From Brienomyrus brachyistius (taxonomy: Eukaryota > Chordata > Actinopteri > Osteoglossiformes > Mormyridae), in NCBI RefSeq assembly GCF_023856365.1, contig NC_064541.1, positions 20,851,214-20,915,213 on the forward strand: DNA of 64,000 nt, in the 5' to 3' direction. Below the pieces are notes generated by a model. That model worked only from the letters and a program-made list of their open reading frames with translations, made no database searches and was not told where the DNA came from. Below are positions 1-34,734 of the stretch, in pieces. The position numbers and the translations under genes were made by a program. Every line of letters begins with the position of its first letter. Position 1 is the first letter of the stretch.

Positions 1-195
1 ATTTTGTGGCTGGCCCTGACGTTACCGTGTCGCAGTGAGGCTCGGTGCGAGTTGCCGCCTTGCTGGGTGTCTGTGCCTGTGCAGTGCCGCTGGTTCCTGC
101 ACACTGGTATTTTGTGGCTGGACCTGACGTTACCGTGTCGCAGTGAGGCTCGGTGCGAGTTGCCGCCTTGCTGGGTGTCTGTGCCGGAGCCATAA
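1..195. repeat. Tandem duplication, period about 108 bp
   Basis: The block starting 'ttttgtggctgg' at position 2 recurs at position 110. Both copies are followed by the same 'gacgttaccgtgtcgcag' text, so this is about 1.8 copies of a 108-bp unit. The left edge of the array is cut by the window. An open frame crosses it only because the unit length is a multiple of three; I see no protein similarity. Confidence 0.85.
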
Positions 196-3100
196 GCACT
201 TTCGTTTTGAGTCACACTGATATCACTCTTGCTGCTGCCCTCCACCCATTGCCACCAACATCAGTTAATCAGTAAGCAGTAGCTAATAAACCATGAATTG
301 TTTCCCCTGGCTGTGAACCCCCCCGTTTTTTGGTGTCACCCCGCTAGAGAAAGCCGCTGCTCTGTGCCCTGTAGGCCTTCATATTGACCCCCCCTCCCAC
401 CAAACAGCAGGCCCATCCTCTCTGGCTGCCTTCACCCAGAACATCAGAAACCTACCCCATGCCCAGGACGTTTTACAGCAACAATTTCCTGAAAGGAAGC
501 CCCCCCCCCAACCCCACACATAACCCCCGCCTCTCCTGTCAGCACACAGCCCTACTGCTTGTTCTCAATCTCGTTCTGATATCCTTATTTATTATTCCTA
601 TTATCTACCCCCCGCCCCCATGCCATTGGACAGCTGGAGTGTTCCTCTGGATGTCGTCCTCATTTTCATCCATCAGAGTTACTGTCAGGTTTTTTTGTTT
701 GGGGGGGGCCTGTCGAAGTCATGCACTGTTTATCTAAGCACACCCCAGGGGTCACTTCTCCATACCCCCCATTCACTCTCTCTCCCATCAGACCTTACTT
801 TCCTGTTCCGTTGTTTTTCTGGAACATTCTTCTGCTCACTGGTTACAGTGGGTCTTCTGCGTGCTGGTGGTGTATCTCCCCGTGCTGCTTCCTGTCTGCT
901 TTCACACTTCCTATCTGACACTGGAGTCGTTAAGGGAAGCGACCCCAGGCCGTGCTCAGCCCCCCAACGCCCCATTGTTCTCCTTGCTGAGATGTCGGAG
1001 TGGTGACCGGCTCGTGATCGACCACGGGCGACTGACACAGGGTTTGGCCCATGAGCTTTCAGGCTCAGTGGGTGCGCACGTCAATTTGCCTGCTCGATGG
1101 TGATTTATAGCTTGGTCGAAAACATGACTGCATCAGCTGGCACAGTGGACCGTGTCACTGATGTGTTATTCAGTCCTCACCTTGCGACGGCTCTGAGACT
1201 CACTTTCTTTTTTAACTGCCTTCATTCACAAGACAGACACGTTAAGGTGGATCTCCCCTCTCTTCTTCCTTGTGGGGTCCCTGAGAATCACTGTGTCCTG
1301 GCAGGACCCTCTTTGCCTTTGTTCTTCGACTGACAGACTGATGAGTTTACAGGGGCTCCACGGGTAGCGATGGGCTGCGACCACCTGCCCACAACCCTGC
1401 AGCTCAGTAGGTAATCTTGTAGCCCCTTGCCTCCTGGAACGGGGGTTCGAATCCCTCCCCAAAGGGTGCCGTTTGAATATTCTTAACATGGTTTTGTTTT
1501 GGGTACTGCTACAGTCCACAAACATTTGTTGAGGTGTAATGAGGGCTCTCAGTGGCTCATTGGTTTAGTGCCCTGTGTTGGACTGTCCAAGGTCTCCCAT
1601 CCTGTAGTCTGAGACTGACTCCCAGCCCCCTGGTGTTGGATAATCAGTTGCAGAAATTGCATGTGTTAAATTGTGATTTAGAAGTGTGTTTTAGCACAGG
1701 ACTCATGGTGCCCCTCTGCTGTGCCTGGGCGTGCGGTGATTTCCCAGTGAAATACCCTGTTTTTACAGCGCGTGAACCAACACGGGGCTCTTCCTGTCCA
1801 GCTGCTGGTCTAGGCTCTCTAACCCGCTGGGGCCCGTCCAGAGGGCATTTCTGTGCTTTCCGCCTTTCCCTAAGGGCCCTCTCTGGCACACAGATGCGCC
1901 CCTCGAAAACCCCCCTCACCCCACCCACCTGTTGATTCCTAGGTAACGCCTTGTCCCACACCTCGTTCTCCGTGCTTCAGGTGCGTACGCTTCCCACTGT
2001 GGCCCTGCCCCGTGTGTCCGCCCTGTTTTCTTTCCGTCTCACATACCGACTCTGCCTTCTGGAGTCTCGGGCTAAATGAGGCAAACGACAGCTCCGGGAA
2101 TCAGAAGCTGAGAGTAGGCAGAGGGGCCTGGAGGACATGCTGCAGTCCCATCAAAAATGTCAAAAGGGTTACTGGCTTCTGGGGGGGTGCTGTGAATGTT
2201 GAGAGGCAGGTGCTTATGATGTCAGATAGGGCCGTGTGGAGGCTTTTTGAGGGACATGTCACCAGTGGTAAATTTTGCCAACCGGGGGGGGGGATTGCTT
2301 AGTCGGTGATCGAAAAGGAGCCCCATTCGCATCCCTGCCGTCAGATATAACTGAGAGATGAAGTGAATTGCGGGGGGGGCGCACAGCAGACTGTTAACAT
2401 GGCTAGACCATTTGGTGGACTAAGGGGTTAAGGTCAGCCTATCTGGGAATTATTGGGGGAATGTTTGGTTGGTGGGATGGGGTGGGGGGAGGGGGGTGGC
2501 AGAAGGCTTTCAGAGTAATTATGGGGCAATTATTGAAAATTAGCTGTTGCAGTAAGTACCCTGCTGGAGGAAGCGGGTAACTGCGAGTGCCGGTGAAGCC
2601 CTTGCTGCGTGGATCCCACTGGGACAGGCTTGTTGTCATGGCCGCGCCGCTCGGCCCTGCTGGCGCTGTCACGGTAACATAGGCTCCGCCCACCACGTGC
2701 ATATCTGCATCTACATTTGGTCAGCGTCCCACCCCCCCTATGCCATTGGACATGCCATCAGAGAACCCTGTGTTAATTATAGCCCCTGAAACAGTGCAGG
2801 GGGGCCAGCTGGACACCGACCCTTGCTTCCACCCCACCACAACAGGAAGCAGGCATGTCTCTTAAGCAGCTCAGGGTCCTTTCGGCAGCCGGGCCGTCCA
2901 TCGACCTGCCAGATCTGAACTGCCGTCACCAGCCCTGATTTTCCCCTGGCATCAATAAAATCTTATCCAGTCTGTCATTAGCTTGAGCATCGCATTTGTT
3001 TTAGGGGGGGGGGGGGTTGCTCGTTATTTATTTACTTTACATATCTGTGGTTAGCTTGCTGGGGGGGATGGGCGGGCATCTTCCACGTTTTTCTGCAGTT

Positions 3101-3392
3101 TAGCCCTGTGGGTCCACAAGAGAGAGTCAAGCTGGGACTCGATCAGGCACACGAAGGTCCTGCTGCTAGGGCTGGTCTGGGGGTGGGGGTGCCCTGCTTG
3201 GGGAGCAGTTTGGGAGCCACTTCAGACGGTCACCTTGCTGTCCCGCAAAGTAACACCACCGTGCTAAACACCTTAATAACCATTTTGTGAATATTTTAGA
3301 TCCAGATTTTCAAAGTTGCGTTTAATATTTATACCCCCGAGTCTTGTGTACTGTGGAATTTCAGTGGTGCCTCTTCCAGGCCCCCAGGCTGT
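196..3392. other. Non-genic stretch, no gene recognised
   Basis: No exon with flanking splice signals and recognisable protein similarity was found on either strand. The stretch holds homopolymer C and G runs (for example 2282-2294 and 3003-3016) and SINE-like pieces described separately. Open frames here are short and have low-complexity translations. Confidence 0.6.
1345..1700 (+). mobile_element. tRNA-derived SINE-like sequence (degraded)
   Basis: At about 1440-1455 the sequence reads 'gggggttcgaatccctccc', which contains a good RNA polymerase III B box (GGTTCGAATCC). It sits in a context typical of fish tRNA-derived SINEs. A second block at 1540-1700 ('agtggctcattggtttagtg') looks like another repeat head. 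Boundaries and target-site duplications are not clear, so the exact family is open. Confidence 0.45.
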
Positions 3393-3626
3393 GTGAGCGC
3401 TGTGCATCTGCAGTCCTGCCTGAGCGCTGTGCCTCTGCAGCCCTGCCTGAGCGCTGTGCCTCTGCAGCCCTGCCTGAGCGCTGTGCCTCTGCAGCCCTGC
3501 CTGAGCGCTGTGCCTCTGCAGCCCTGCCTGAGCGCTGTGCCTCTGCAGCCCTGCCTGAGCGCTGTGCCTCTGCAGCCCTGCCTGAGCGCTGTGCCTCTGC
3601 AGCCCTGCCTGAGCGCTGTGCTCTAG
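3393..3626. repeat. 27-bp minisatellite, about 8 copies
   Basis: The unit 'tgagcgctgtgcctctgcag' + 'ccctgcc' (27 bp) is repeated almost perfectly, and the first copy has two substitutions. Because 27 is divisible by three, frames on both strands stay open and give nine-residue repeats. No splice or start context supports translation. Confidence 0.95.
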
Positions 3627-4379
3627 GCCCGGCGGAGTGCAGTCGTTGTGAGGTCAGGGGATCTACCGTGAGGGAACCCTCAAAGTGGCACCGCTTGGAA
3701 CCTGGTTGGAGTGGGAGCACCGAGTCAGAGAGTGAAGGAGAGCTTCTCCGGTCAGAACCTGTGGAATTCGGGCTTCCTGAGTGCTAGGGGGCAGGGGCTG
3801 ATCTCCTGGGTGGAACTGGTGTGAGGAAACCCAGAAGTGTCACCAATGACCAGGCACGGGTCCCAGTTGTCTATCTGAGATGTCGGCCAGGCCCGGGAGT
3901 GACCCATCCTAGCACCAGAACCAGCAGACACACCCCCCCCACCCCCGTGGCTGGACCTACAGGGAGGAGGCCGCATTAAGCCGTGAAACCAGGGTGCGAG
4001 TTCACACCCTATAGAAAACCCCAAAAGTGTAAACGTGAATATTAGCCAGCGAGGGGCGCTGTGTCCATGTTGTCACGTTGGTTCCCAGTGGGGAGGGGCT
4101 GGGGTCCGCCTGAATAGCACTTCCTAAGGTATCTGCATAAGGAGGCAGCTGACAGGAGTTTGCTGGGCAACCCGGTTCCTTTGCTGGCTAACCAGCCCCC
4201 CCCCCCCCCACACCAAACACACGTTTACTCCCCAAATCATTGGTAGATTTGTCTGCCGCGATGGAGAGAGAGACAAAAGCAGGGCAAAGGAGGAATGGGT
4301 CACGAGGAGGGTTCAGAGGTGTTATGAGGGAGGGGGTTGCGGGGGGGAAGTGCTCGTCTGTTTAAGTGACTCGGCATTT
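3627..4379. other. Non-genic stretch upstream of the CpG block
   Basis: Unique-looking sequence with poly-C runs (3930-3942, 4197-4210). No exon is recognised. In mammals, as I recall, CCDC12 is head-to-head with NBEAL2. I looked for CCDC12-like coiled-coil exons on the minus strand here and saw none. Confidence 0.5.
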
Positions 4380-4800
4380 CCTGGTAGCTTGACAGACAGT
4401 CACGGGCGAGCGGCTGAGAGTGAGTGAGCGAGCCAGCGAGCCAGAGCGAATCCCGCGACGGGCGTCGGATACCCGGGACTCCATGCAGTCTCCCCATCGC
4501 CCGTGAAGCTCGGCCCGCGGACCGCGGGGTCCCCTGAACCCCCATCCCTGCGCTCGCGATGCGCCATGGACAGGCCGACGGACGCTAAGAAACTGGTAAA
4601 GCCTCACGCTCGGAGCCTTGGGCTGCAGTACGATGCAGCCACCCGTCTGTCTCTCTGTCTGTCGGTTGTTCTTCTGTTGTTTCCCCGGCATGCCGGTGCC
4701 CCGGGGCTGCGGCTGTACCGGTGTGAGCGTCGGCAACAGGTGGATCTCTGCCGCTTCTGCTGCTGCATCTGGTAGCCACTTCCTCCTTGGGGCAGGCAGG
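4380..4800 (+). promoter_or_regulatory. CpG-rich block, probable nbeal2 promoter and 5' UTR
   Basis: Between about 4400 and 4600 CpG dinucleotides are dense ('cggcccgcggaccgcggggt'), unlike the flanks, and there is no obvious TATA box. It lies about 2.7 kb upstream of the first certain nbeal2 exon and contains an ATG followed by a GT donor. A CpG-island promoter is the likely reading. It is inferred from composition and position only. Confidence 0.5.
4566..4595 (+). CDS. nbeal2: Candidate first coding exon of nbeal2 (alternative A)
   Basis: An ATG in the CpG-rich block opens ten codons (MDRPTDAKKL) that end at a good donor, CTG|GTAAAG, in phase 0. This is the phase needed to join the certain exon at 7251. 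Against it, family members as I recall them begin with about 17 residues including an aromatic 'LYELWxLYY'-type stretch just before the KD, and nothing like that is present here. It could instead be a 5' UTR exon. The rival start is at 7200. Confidence 0.3.
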
Positions 4801-4972
4801 CAGGCAGGCGGGCGGGCAGGCAGGCAGGCGGGCGGGCAGGCAGGCAGGCAGGCGGGCGGGCGGGCAGGCAGGCAGGCAGGCAGGCAGGCGGGCGGGCGGG
4901 CGGGCGGGCGGGCAGGCGGGCGGGCAGGCAGGCAGGCAGGCGGGCGGGCGGGCGGGCAGGCGGGCAGGCACC
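4793..4972. repeat. (GGCA/GGCG)n tetranucleotide repeat
   Basis: About 180 bp alternate between GGCA and GGCG tetramers directly after the CpG block and candidate donor. The tract is G-rich on the + strand and has few interruptions. All frames are open through it, giving long but meaningless Ala/Gly/Arg/Gln or Cys/Leu/Pro translations. Confidence 0.95.
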
Positions 4973-5866
4973 TTGCTGCAGCCGTCAGGGAGAACGGGCA
5001 ACTTCTCGGATACCGCCATCGCTTCACCTCGACCCCAGCACTTGGGGTAGGCGGTGGGGGTCACGCTCCAGGGGGCCCTTGTTTGTTTACTTTGCAGCGC
5101 CTGACTTTGGTGGGGGGGTTTGGTTTTTGGTGGCCAATCCAAAGTCATCCAGGCTTCCCGCTGCATCTGCCCCCCGCCCCTCATGCCCCTTCCTCAGAGC
5201 AGCAGCACGGTGTTGCTGTTTTATTCCTGCCCCAGCAGGTGGAGGGTGCTGTGACTGTGCTAGATGACAGCCAGGATAAGGCCAGTGTGGTGTTCGGGAG
5301 GCGGTGGAGGAGGGGACAGGATGTGTTGATGTTGTGCTGATTTAAACTGATAACAGCTGAGAAAAATGCAGGAGGAGAGAGATACAAAATGGCTGACCTT
5401 GTCTCCTCATTCTGCTACTCAACCGCTTTGAGTAAAACTTATTATATTAGTTAATGTTGTTACTCTGTGTGAAATATGCAGATCTCTGCTTACAGAGCAC
5501 TTTTTCTGGGAGTTTTGAACCTCGGTTTACTTTGAAAACGGGTGTTTTGTTTTTGCTTGAACCGTGATATAGAGAAACCCCTGAAACCGCGGGTTTCTCG
5601 GCGCGTTCGGAGTTCCCATATTTGTTGCTGCACCAAATGTGGATTGAAGTGAGCCAGTAGTGATTTTCCGAACAGCAAAGCGCGTAGGTCTGCAGACGTC
5701 ATCGCCATAGCGATAAGCTTGGTCTTCAAAAGGCCCCCCCCCCCACTCTGACCAGTCAGCACAAAGCGCGAATCTGGGAGGTGAATCAGCGAATCCTCCT
5801 TTAGCAGCTAGGTGACTCACCGGTGCTCAGGGGAACCTGTGCATATCTCCGCACTAGATGTCTTTG
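4973..5866. other. nbeal2 5' region, no exon recognised
   Basis: Mostly unique sequence, probably inside the first nbeal2 intron if transcription starts in the CpG block. There is a poly-C run at 5737-5748. No coding similarity was seen. Confidence 0.45.
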
Positions 5867-6290
5867 CTCTATGTGTGGCATGGCGGCTTCGCGGCCCCAG
5901 GGCCGTGGGTTCGATTCCTGCTCACAGTGTGAGTCGCTCTATGTGTGGCGTGGCGGCTTCGCGGCCCCAGGGCCGTGGGTTCGATTCCTGCTCACCGTGT
6001 GAGTCGCTCTATGTGTGGCGTGGCGGCTTCGCGGCCCCAGGGTCATGGGTTCGATTCCTGCTCACCGTGTGAGTCGCTCTATGTGTGGCATGGCGGCTTC
6101 GCGGCCCCAGGGCCGTGGGTTCGATTCCTGCTCACCGTGTGAGTCGCTCTATGTGTGGCGTGGCGGCTTCGCGGCCCCAGGGCCATGGGTTCGATTCCTG
6201 CTCACCGTGTGAGTCGCTCTATGTGTGGCATGGCGGCTTCGCGGCTCCAGGGCCGTGGGTTCGATTCCTGCTCACTGTGTGAGTTACTCT
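5867..6290 (+). repeat. 70-bp tandem array, 6 units, each with tRNA-like A and B boxes
   Basis: Six units with starts 70 bp apart (around 5879, 5949, 6019, 6089, 6159, 6229) differ by only a few bases. Each contains 'tggcgtggcgg' or 'tggcatggcgg', close to an A box with one mismatch. About 33 bases later comes 'gggttcgattcc', a good B box. GTGAG and CTCAC at the unit ends can pair. The sequence after the last unit ('tgtgagttactctgttcatcccatgtttcctccatgt') resembles a fish SINE body. It looks like a SINE head amplified in tandem; a functional tRNA is unlikely. Confidence 0.85.
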
Positions 6291-7199
6291 GTTCATCCCA
6301 TGTTTCCTCCATGTTGTTCTCACTGTTTGAAAGCAGGTATTTCAGCATCATTGTGCTTGAATGTGTCTTTAGCTTTAGCTGTGTTATTCAGCTCGGTCAT
6401 CAGCCCCCCCCCCCTTTTTGCTCCCTCCCAGCCCCCAGCACACCTGAACCAAATAATCAAGAATATGGAATACCTGGTGCAGATGTACTGGTAGCTGGGG
6501 GAAGCAAAAATATGGACTGACTGAGCGACCCTGAGGCTTGGGTAGGGAATCCCTGACTGAAGGGTACGGGAGATCAGACCAAGCGAGGAGACGTGTGGGA
6601 TGGCGGGGGCTGAGGTGAGGTGAGGTCAGGTGGTGAGCAATATAGCACAGGCTCCCATCTGTCTCTCCACCACAACAGGCTCGGACCCGGGCACCCCGCC
6701 CTTCAGCTCAGGCCCTCTTTATCTCCAACCTGGTGTTTAGCGTCACCAAATCACCATCAAAGTCTGATTTTTTTTCTTTTGTAAAGAATAAAGCAGCTCT
6801 GTGTCGATCTCGAAAACGTTCGGCCTAAAGCTCGTTATGAGCCGAACCACTAGGGGGCAACATGTCCCAGGGTCCGGCTCATTATTATCCAACGTCGTTA
6901 ACGTAAGTGAAATCCATCTCTTTGCCGAAGAACGGCGTAGGGGGTGAACCAAGCCGCCTGACTGGTTCCCCTCTGAGTGGCACTAAATGTTGGTGTCCTG
7001 TTAGCTTTTGGTGTTTTGGTCACCGTGGCAACTCCTCCCCGTTTTCCCAGAAAACATTTATAAATCTGTGTACAGAATGATTTCCTCCTCTTGCGGAAAC
7101 TTTAGAAATGTGACTTGAGACACCTGCTGAAAGCTGCCGCTTTGGAGGAACTTGGGGAGCTTCCATGCTCCTGAGGAGTCTCTTACTGTTTGGGTAAAG
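6291..7199. other. Stretch upstream of the first certain nbeal2 exon
   Basis: Apart from the SINE-like tail of the 70-bp array (to about 6360) and a poly-C run at 6406-6415, I see nothing recognisable. It is probably intron sequence if the CpG-block start is used, or promoter and 5' UTR if the start at 7200 is used. Confidence 0.4.
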
Positions 7200-7250
7200 A
7201 TGGCCGCCACCCTAAGCTACCCTCTCTCTCTCTCCCTCTCCTACTGGCAG
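7200..7250 (+). CDS. nbeal2: Alternative in-frame start of nbeal2 (alternative B)
   Basis: An ATG in fair context (AAGATGG) at 7200 is in frame with the first certain exon and gives 17 residues, [17 protein letters not shown], before KDVRYLQQ. Seventeen residues, an MAA start and an aromatic-Q just before KD are what I recall for mammalian NBEAL2. However, the same bases also read as a classic polypyrimidine tract and acceptor ('ctctcctactggcag'), so the match may be chance. Either exon 1 at 4566 is spliced to 7251, or translation begins here. Confidence 0.35.
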
Positions 7251-31982
<24,732 letters not shown>

Positions 31983-32934
31983 AGCATGGAGACCCAGTCC
32001 TTGGGAGGAGGGGGGCAGGATTGTCGGAGGAAGGGGGCCAGGCCTGCAGTGGGACTACAGCCAATCGGACCCAGAATTCCCCCAGCCGGACTCGGCCTGG
32101 ATGTAGTCATACATTTGTGGACTCAGTCACCCAGTGCCTTGTGGAGTTAAGCAGCGAGGGCCCTTCTGCACCTCCTGTCCACAGAGACAGCCGGAGAGGC
32201 AGGACAGATGCAATGGGAGCCTGTTTCAATGCTGCAGTCATTCGTTGTTTCTTTTTTAAACAGACTATTTTACATGTTGGGTTTTATATTGTTTTTAAAA
32301 CATTCCAAAGACCGTTTCTGTGATTTAACACCAAGAACAATTGATTATTATTATGACGATTATAATATAAGTAGGTGGGGGTGTTAGACGGGGGTCTCTT
32401 AGAGTTGGGTGGTGTTAGGTTTTGGTTTTGCACACTGTGAGGGATTGTTAGTGTTTATGAAGACTCAAGCTCGGTCGAGAAGGGTTTGGGTTCCCACCTC
32501 CCCCCGCCTGCCTCAACTCTCAAAGAGACCTGACAGCTTTCAGAGGCTGCCTCCCAGTGGTGGCTTCCTGTACATGCGGGTGGGACTGACTTCTCCTGGA
32601 TGTGGCATGACGGCAGCAAGAAGCTCGGTGCTGGATGTGGAGAGTAAACAGCTTTTCAGGGTTGATGGTCACCAAACCCAGCAAGTCTGCTGTCAAGGTC
32701 CTTAGCGGATACAACACACACACACACACACACACACTCCTTGTTCTGTATGTTCAACTTTAATAAGGCTTCTTCCTGTTCCTCACTGGTCACGAACGCT
32801 TGCCCACAGCACCTTGCACTAATTCGCGCATGTGGCATAAATGCACATTTCCTTTAAAGTGCCTTTTGACGGGATCTCGGAGGATGTCACCGGGACGACC
32901 GGTTTTACGCTGCCACACACGCATCCTAAAGGAA

Positions 32935-32940
32935 AATAAA
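32935..32940 (+). other. Likely nbeal2 polyadenylation signal (AATAAA)
   Basis: AATAAA follows the nbeal2 stop by about 950 bp ('ggaaaataaaaggttttg'). The 3' UTR between 31983 and here contains a (CA)n tract at 32712-32738. A weaker ATTAAA lies at 33304. Confidence 0.55.
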
Positions 32941-33019
32941 AGGTTTTGAATAATGGTTTAGGTGGTGAGCTCAGTTTTGGCAATGTTTTAATTTGTGTTT
33001 CACTGTAGCTGTGATTTTT

Positions 33020-34020
33020 GACTTGGCTTTGTGTGTGTGTGTGTGGTTGTGTGTGTGTCTGTGTGTGTGTGTGCAGAAACTATTAAGGACGTTGAAGCAT
33101 AATTGGGTGTTTTGTCTGGAAAGGGGGTGTGAGAGTTGCCCCCCACTCCAGGCGTCGCTGTGCACAGGCCTCCCCAGGGATTGAAGACTACAGGGTCCCT
33201 GTGAAAGCAACCTGAAACCCCCCCCCCCATTTCAAGCCAAAACAGTTTTGTCTGAGATTTGTGTTTGTGCTTTTCTGTTGGGTGTGTCTATTACATTTTC
33301 CCCATTAAAGAAATGCCCTTTTACCCTGCTTTTTACTTTGTTTTACTCACCTTTGGAAAGCTTCATGGCATTTCAGTTAAGTTACTTTTATATAGCGCCT
33401 TTCACACCCCAGTTACCCCGAGGCACTTGACGAGAGTGAGTGGCAGTACGTTGTTAGCACATGGGCGTGAGGCCGGTTCTCTGTTGACGGTCGTTCCTGT
33501 CTGGCTCCCTTTCCGTCTGCTTTGTGAGGTTATTATGCACTGAAGGTGGGGAGGGGGTATAGTAAATGGCTGGGAAATGGCGGTGGGTGATGGCAGCCAG
33601 GGGGGTCTGAGTGGGAGGGGATGGGGGGCTGTCTTTCCTTAGAGTCATACTGACATTAATGCGCCAGTGGTCAGGAGAGCAGTGCTGCGGCCTTGTTCGC
33701 ACTGCGCAGCTCTGCCTTTCTGCCGTAGGCGGGCTCACAGCTGGCTGCCTGCTTGTGAGGAACATCCCTACCTTTGTATGGCCACACTGGTCTGCTCCAG
33801 GACGGATGGATGCATGTGAACTTCATTTATCCTGACGAAAACTGCAGTTTAACCTTGATAGACAGTAGAAATAATTTTGTGATTCATTTTGTATCCCTCC
33901 CCTGGCCCTCTCTCAAATTTTATTGTGAGTGACCAGGGGAGGGGGGGCGGTGTTGGTAGCATCCCATATTTCTTCAGAATTAAAGTGGCAACCCTGCAGC
34001 AACCCGTACATCCTGATGTG
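33020..34020. other. Spacer downstream of nbeal2
   Basis: TG microsatellite at 33029-33075. At 33,390-33,430 the text 'tatatagcgcctttcacacc' resembles a common fish interspersed repeat. No exon is recognised. Confidence 0.45.
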
Positions 34021-34027
34021 CACACGG

Positions 34028-34232
34028 TGGCTTTGGGGGTGTGGCTTTGGGGGTGGGGCTTTGGGGGCGGGGCTTTGGGTGGGGCTTTGGGGGTGGGGCT
34101 TTGGGTGGGGCTTTGGGGGTGTGGCTTTGGGGGCGGGGCTTTGGGTGGGGCTTTGGGTGGGGCTTTGGGGGTGGGCTTTTGGGGTGGGGCTTTGGGGGCG
34201 GGGCTTTGGGTGGGGCTTTGGGTGCACTAGGT
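34028..34232. repeat. G-rich minisatellite ('tttgggggtggggc' units)
   Basis: About 200 bp of 12-18-bp units built from GGGGCTTTGGG with GGTG, GGCG or GTGTG variants. The + strand has frequent runs of three to five G, so G-quadruplex formation is plausible. Translations are Gly/Leu/Trp/Ala repeats with no gene context. Confidence 0.92.
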
Positions 34233-34734
34233 ACCTGACCTCCATAGACCAAAGCCTGAATTTGCACCAGCCTATGAAACCCTCAGGATTCTGGAAAATG
34301 GCGTTTTTGTGACCTTTTCTCAATCACATATGACATTTAAAAGGTGAGGCCCCCCCCGACGTACCTCGTATAGATGCCATCGTTGCTAATTTGGTTAATT
34401 AGCGCTGCCACCCAGGAGAGACTGTCTAGTTGCTGGAGGTGAAGTTGAAGATTCCTTTCTGTGCCACACCCATAACCATGCTGCTCGAGTGCCCCCCCCC
34501 CCCCCATTTTGTTATCCCTGTCAGGGTTGAAAAGGTCACTGTAAAGCCACATTTATTTAAAGAGCCCCCTTTGATCCCCTAGTGGGCCAAACATCCTGGA
34601 AGGCAACTCATAAACAGCCTTGGGGGGGGGGGGGGGGCAATTTAAATTTAGTGAGCCGTAGAGGAAAGGGGGAGGCAGGACGATGGTAAAAACAGACCTT
34701 GCCCCCCCCCGCCCCACCCACCCCAAGTTAGTAC

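Noticed and set aside
3344..3787. Frame with a nine-residue repeat (ERCASAALP)
   Set aside because: It arises from the 27-bp minisatellite and is open in several frames on both strands, so coding is unsupported.
4362..5340. Cys/Leu/Pro- and Ala/Gly/Gln-rich frames over the tetranucleotide repeat
   Set aside because: They are low-complexity by-products of GGCA/GGCG repeats and lack any conserved domain.
5867..6290. Cluster of functional tRNA genes
   Set aside because: A and B boxes are present, but the A box has a mismatch, no clear anticodon arm is seen, and the unit is uniform and SINE-like. I kept it as a repeat.
5867..6290. CRISPR array (regular 70-bp spacing)
   Set aside because: The whole unit repeats with no unique spacers, and the window is eukaryotic.
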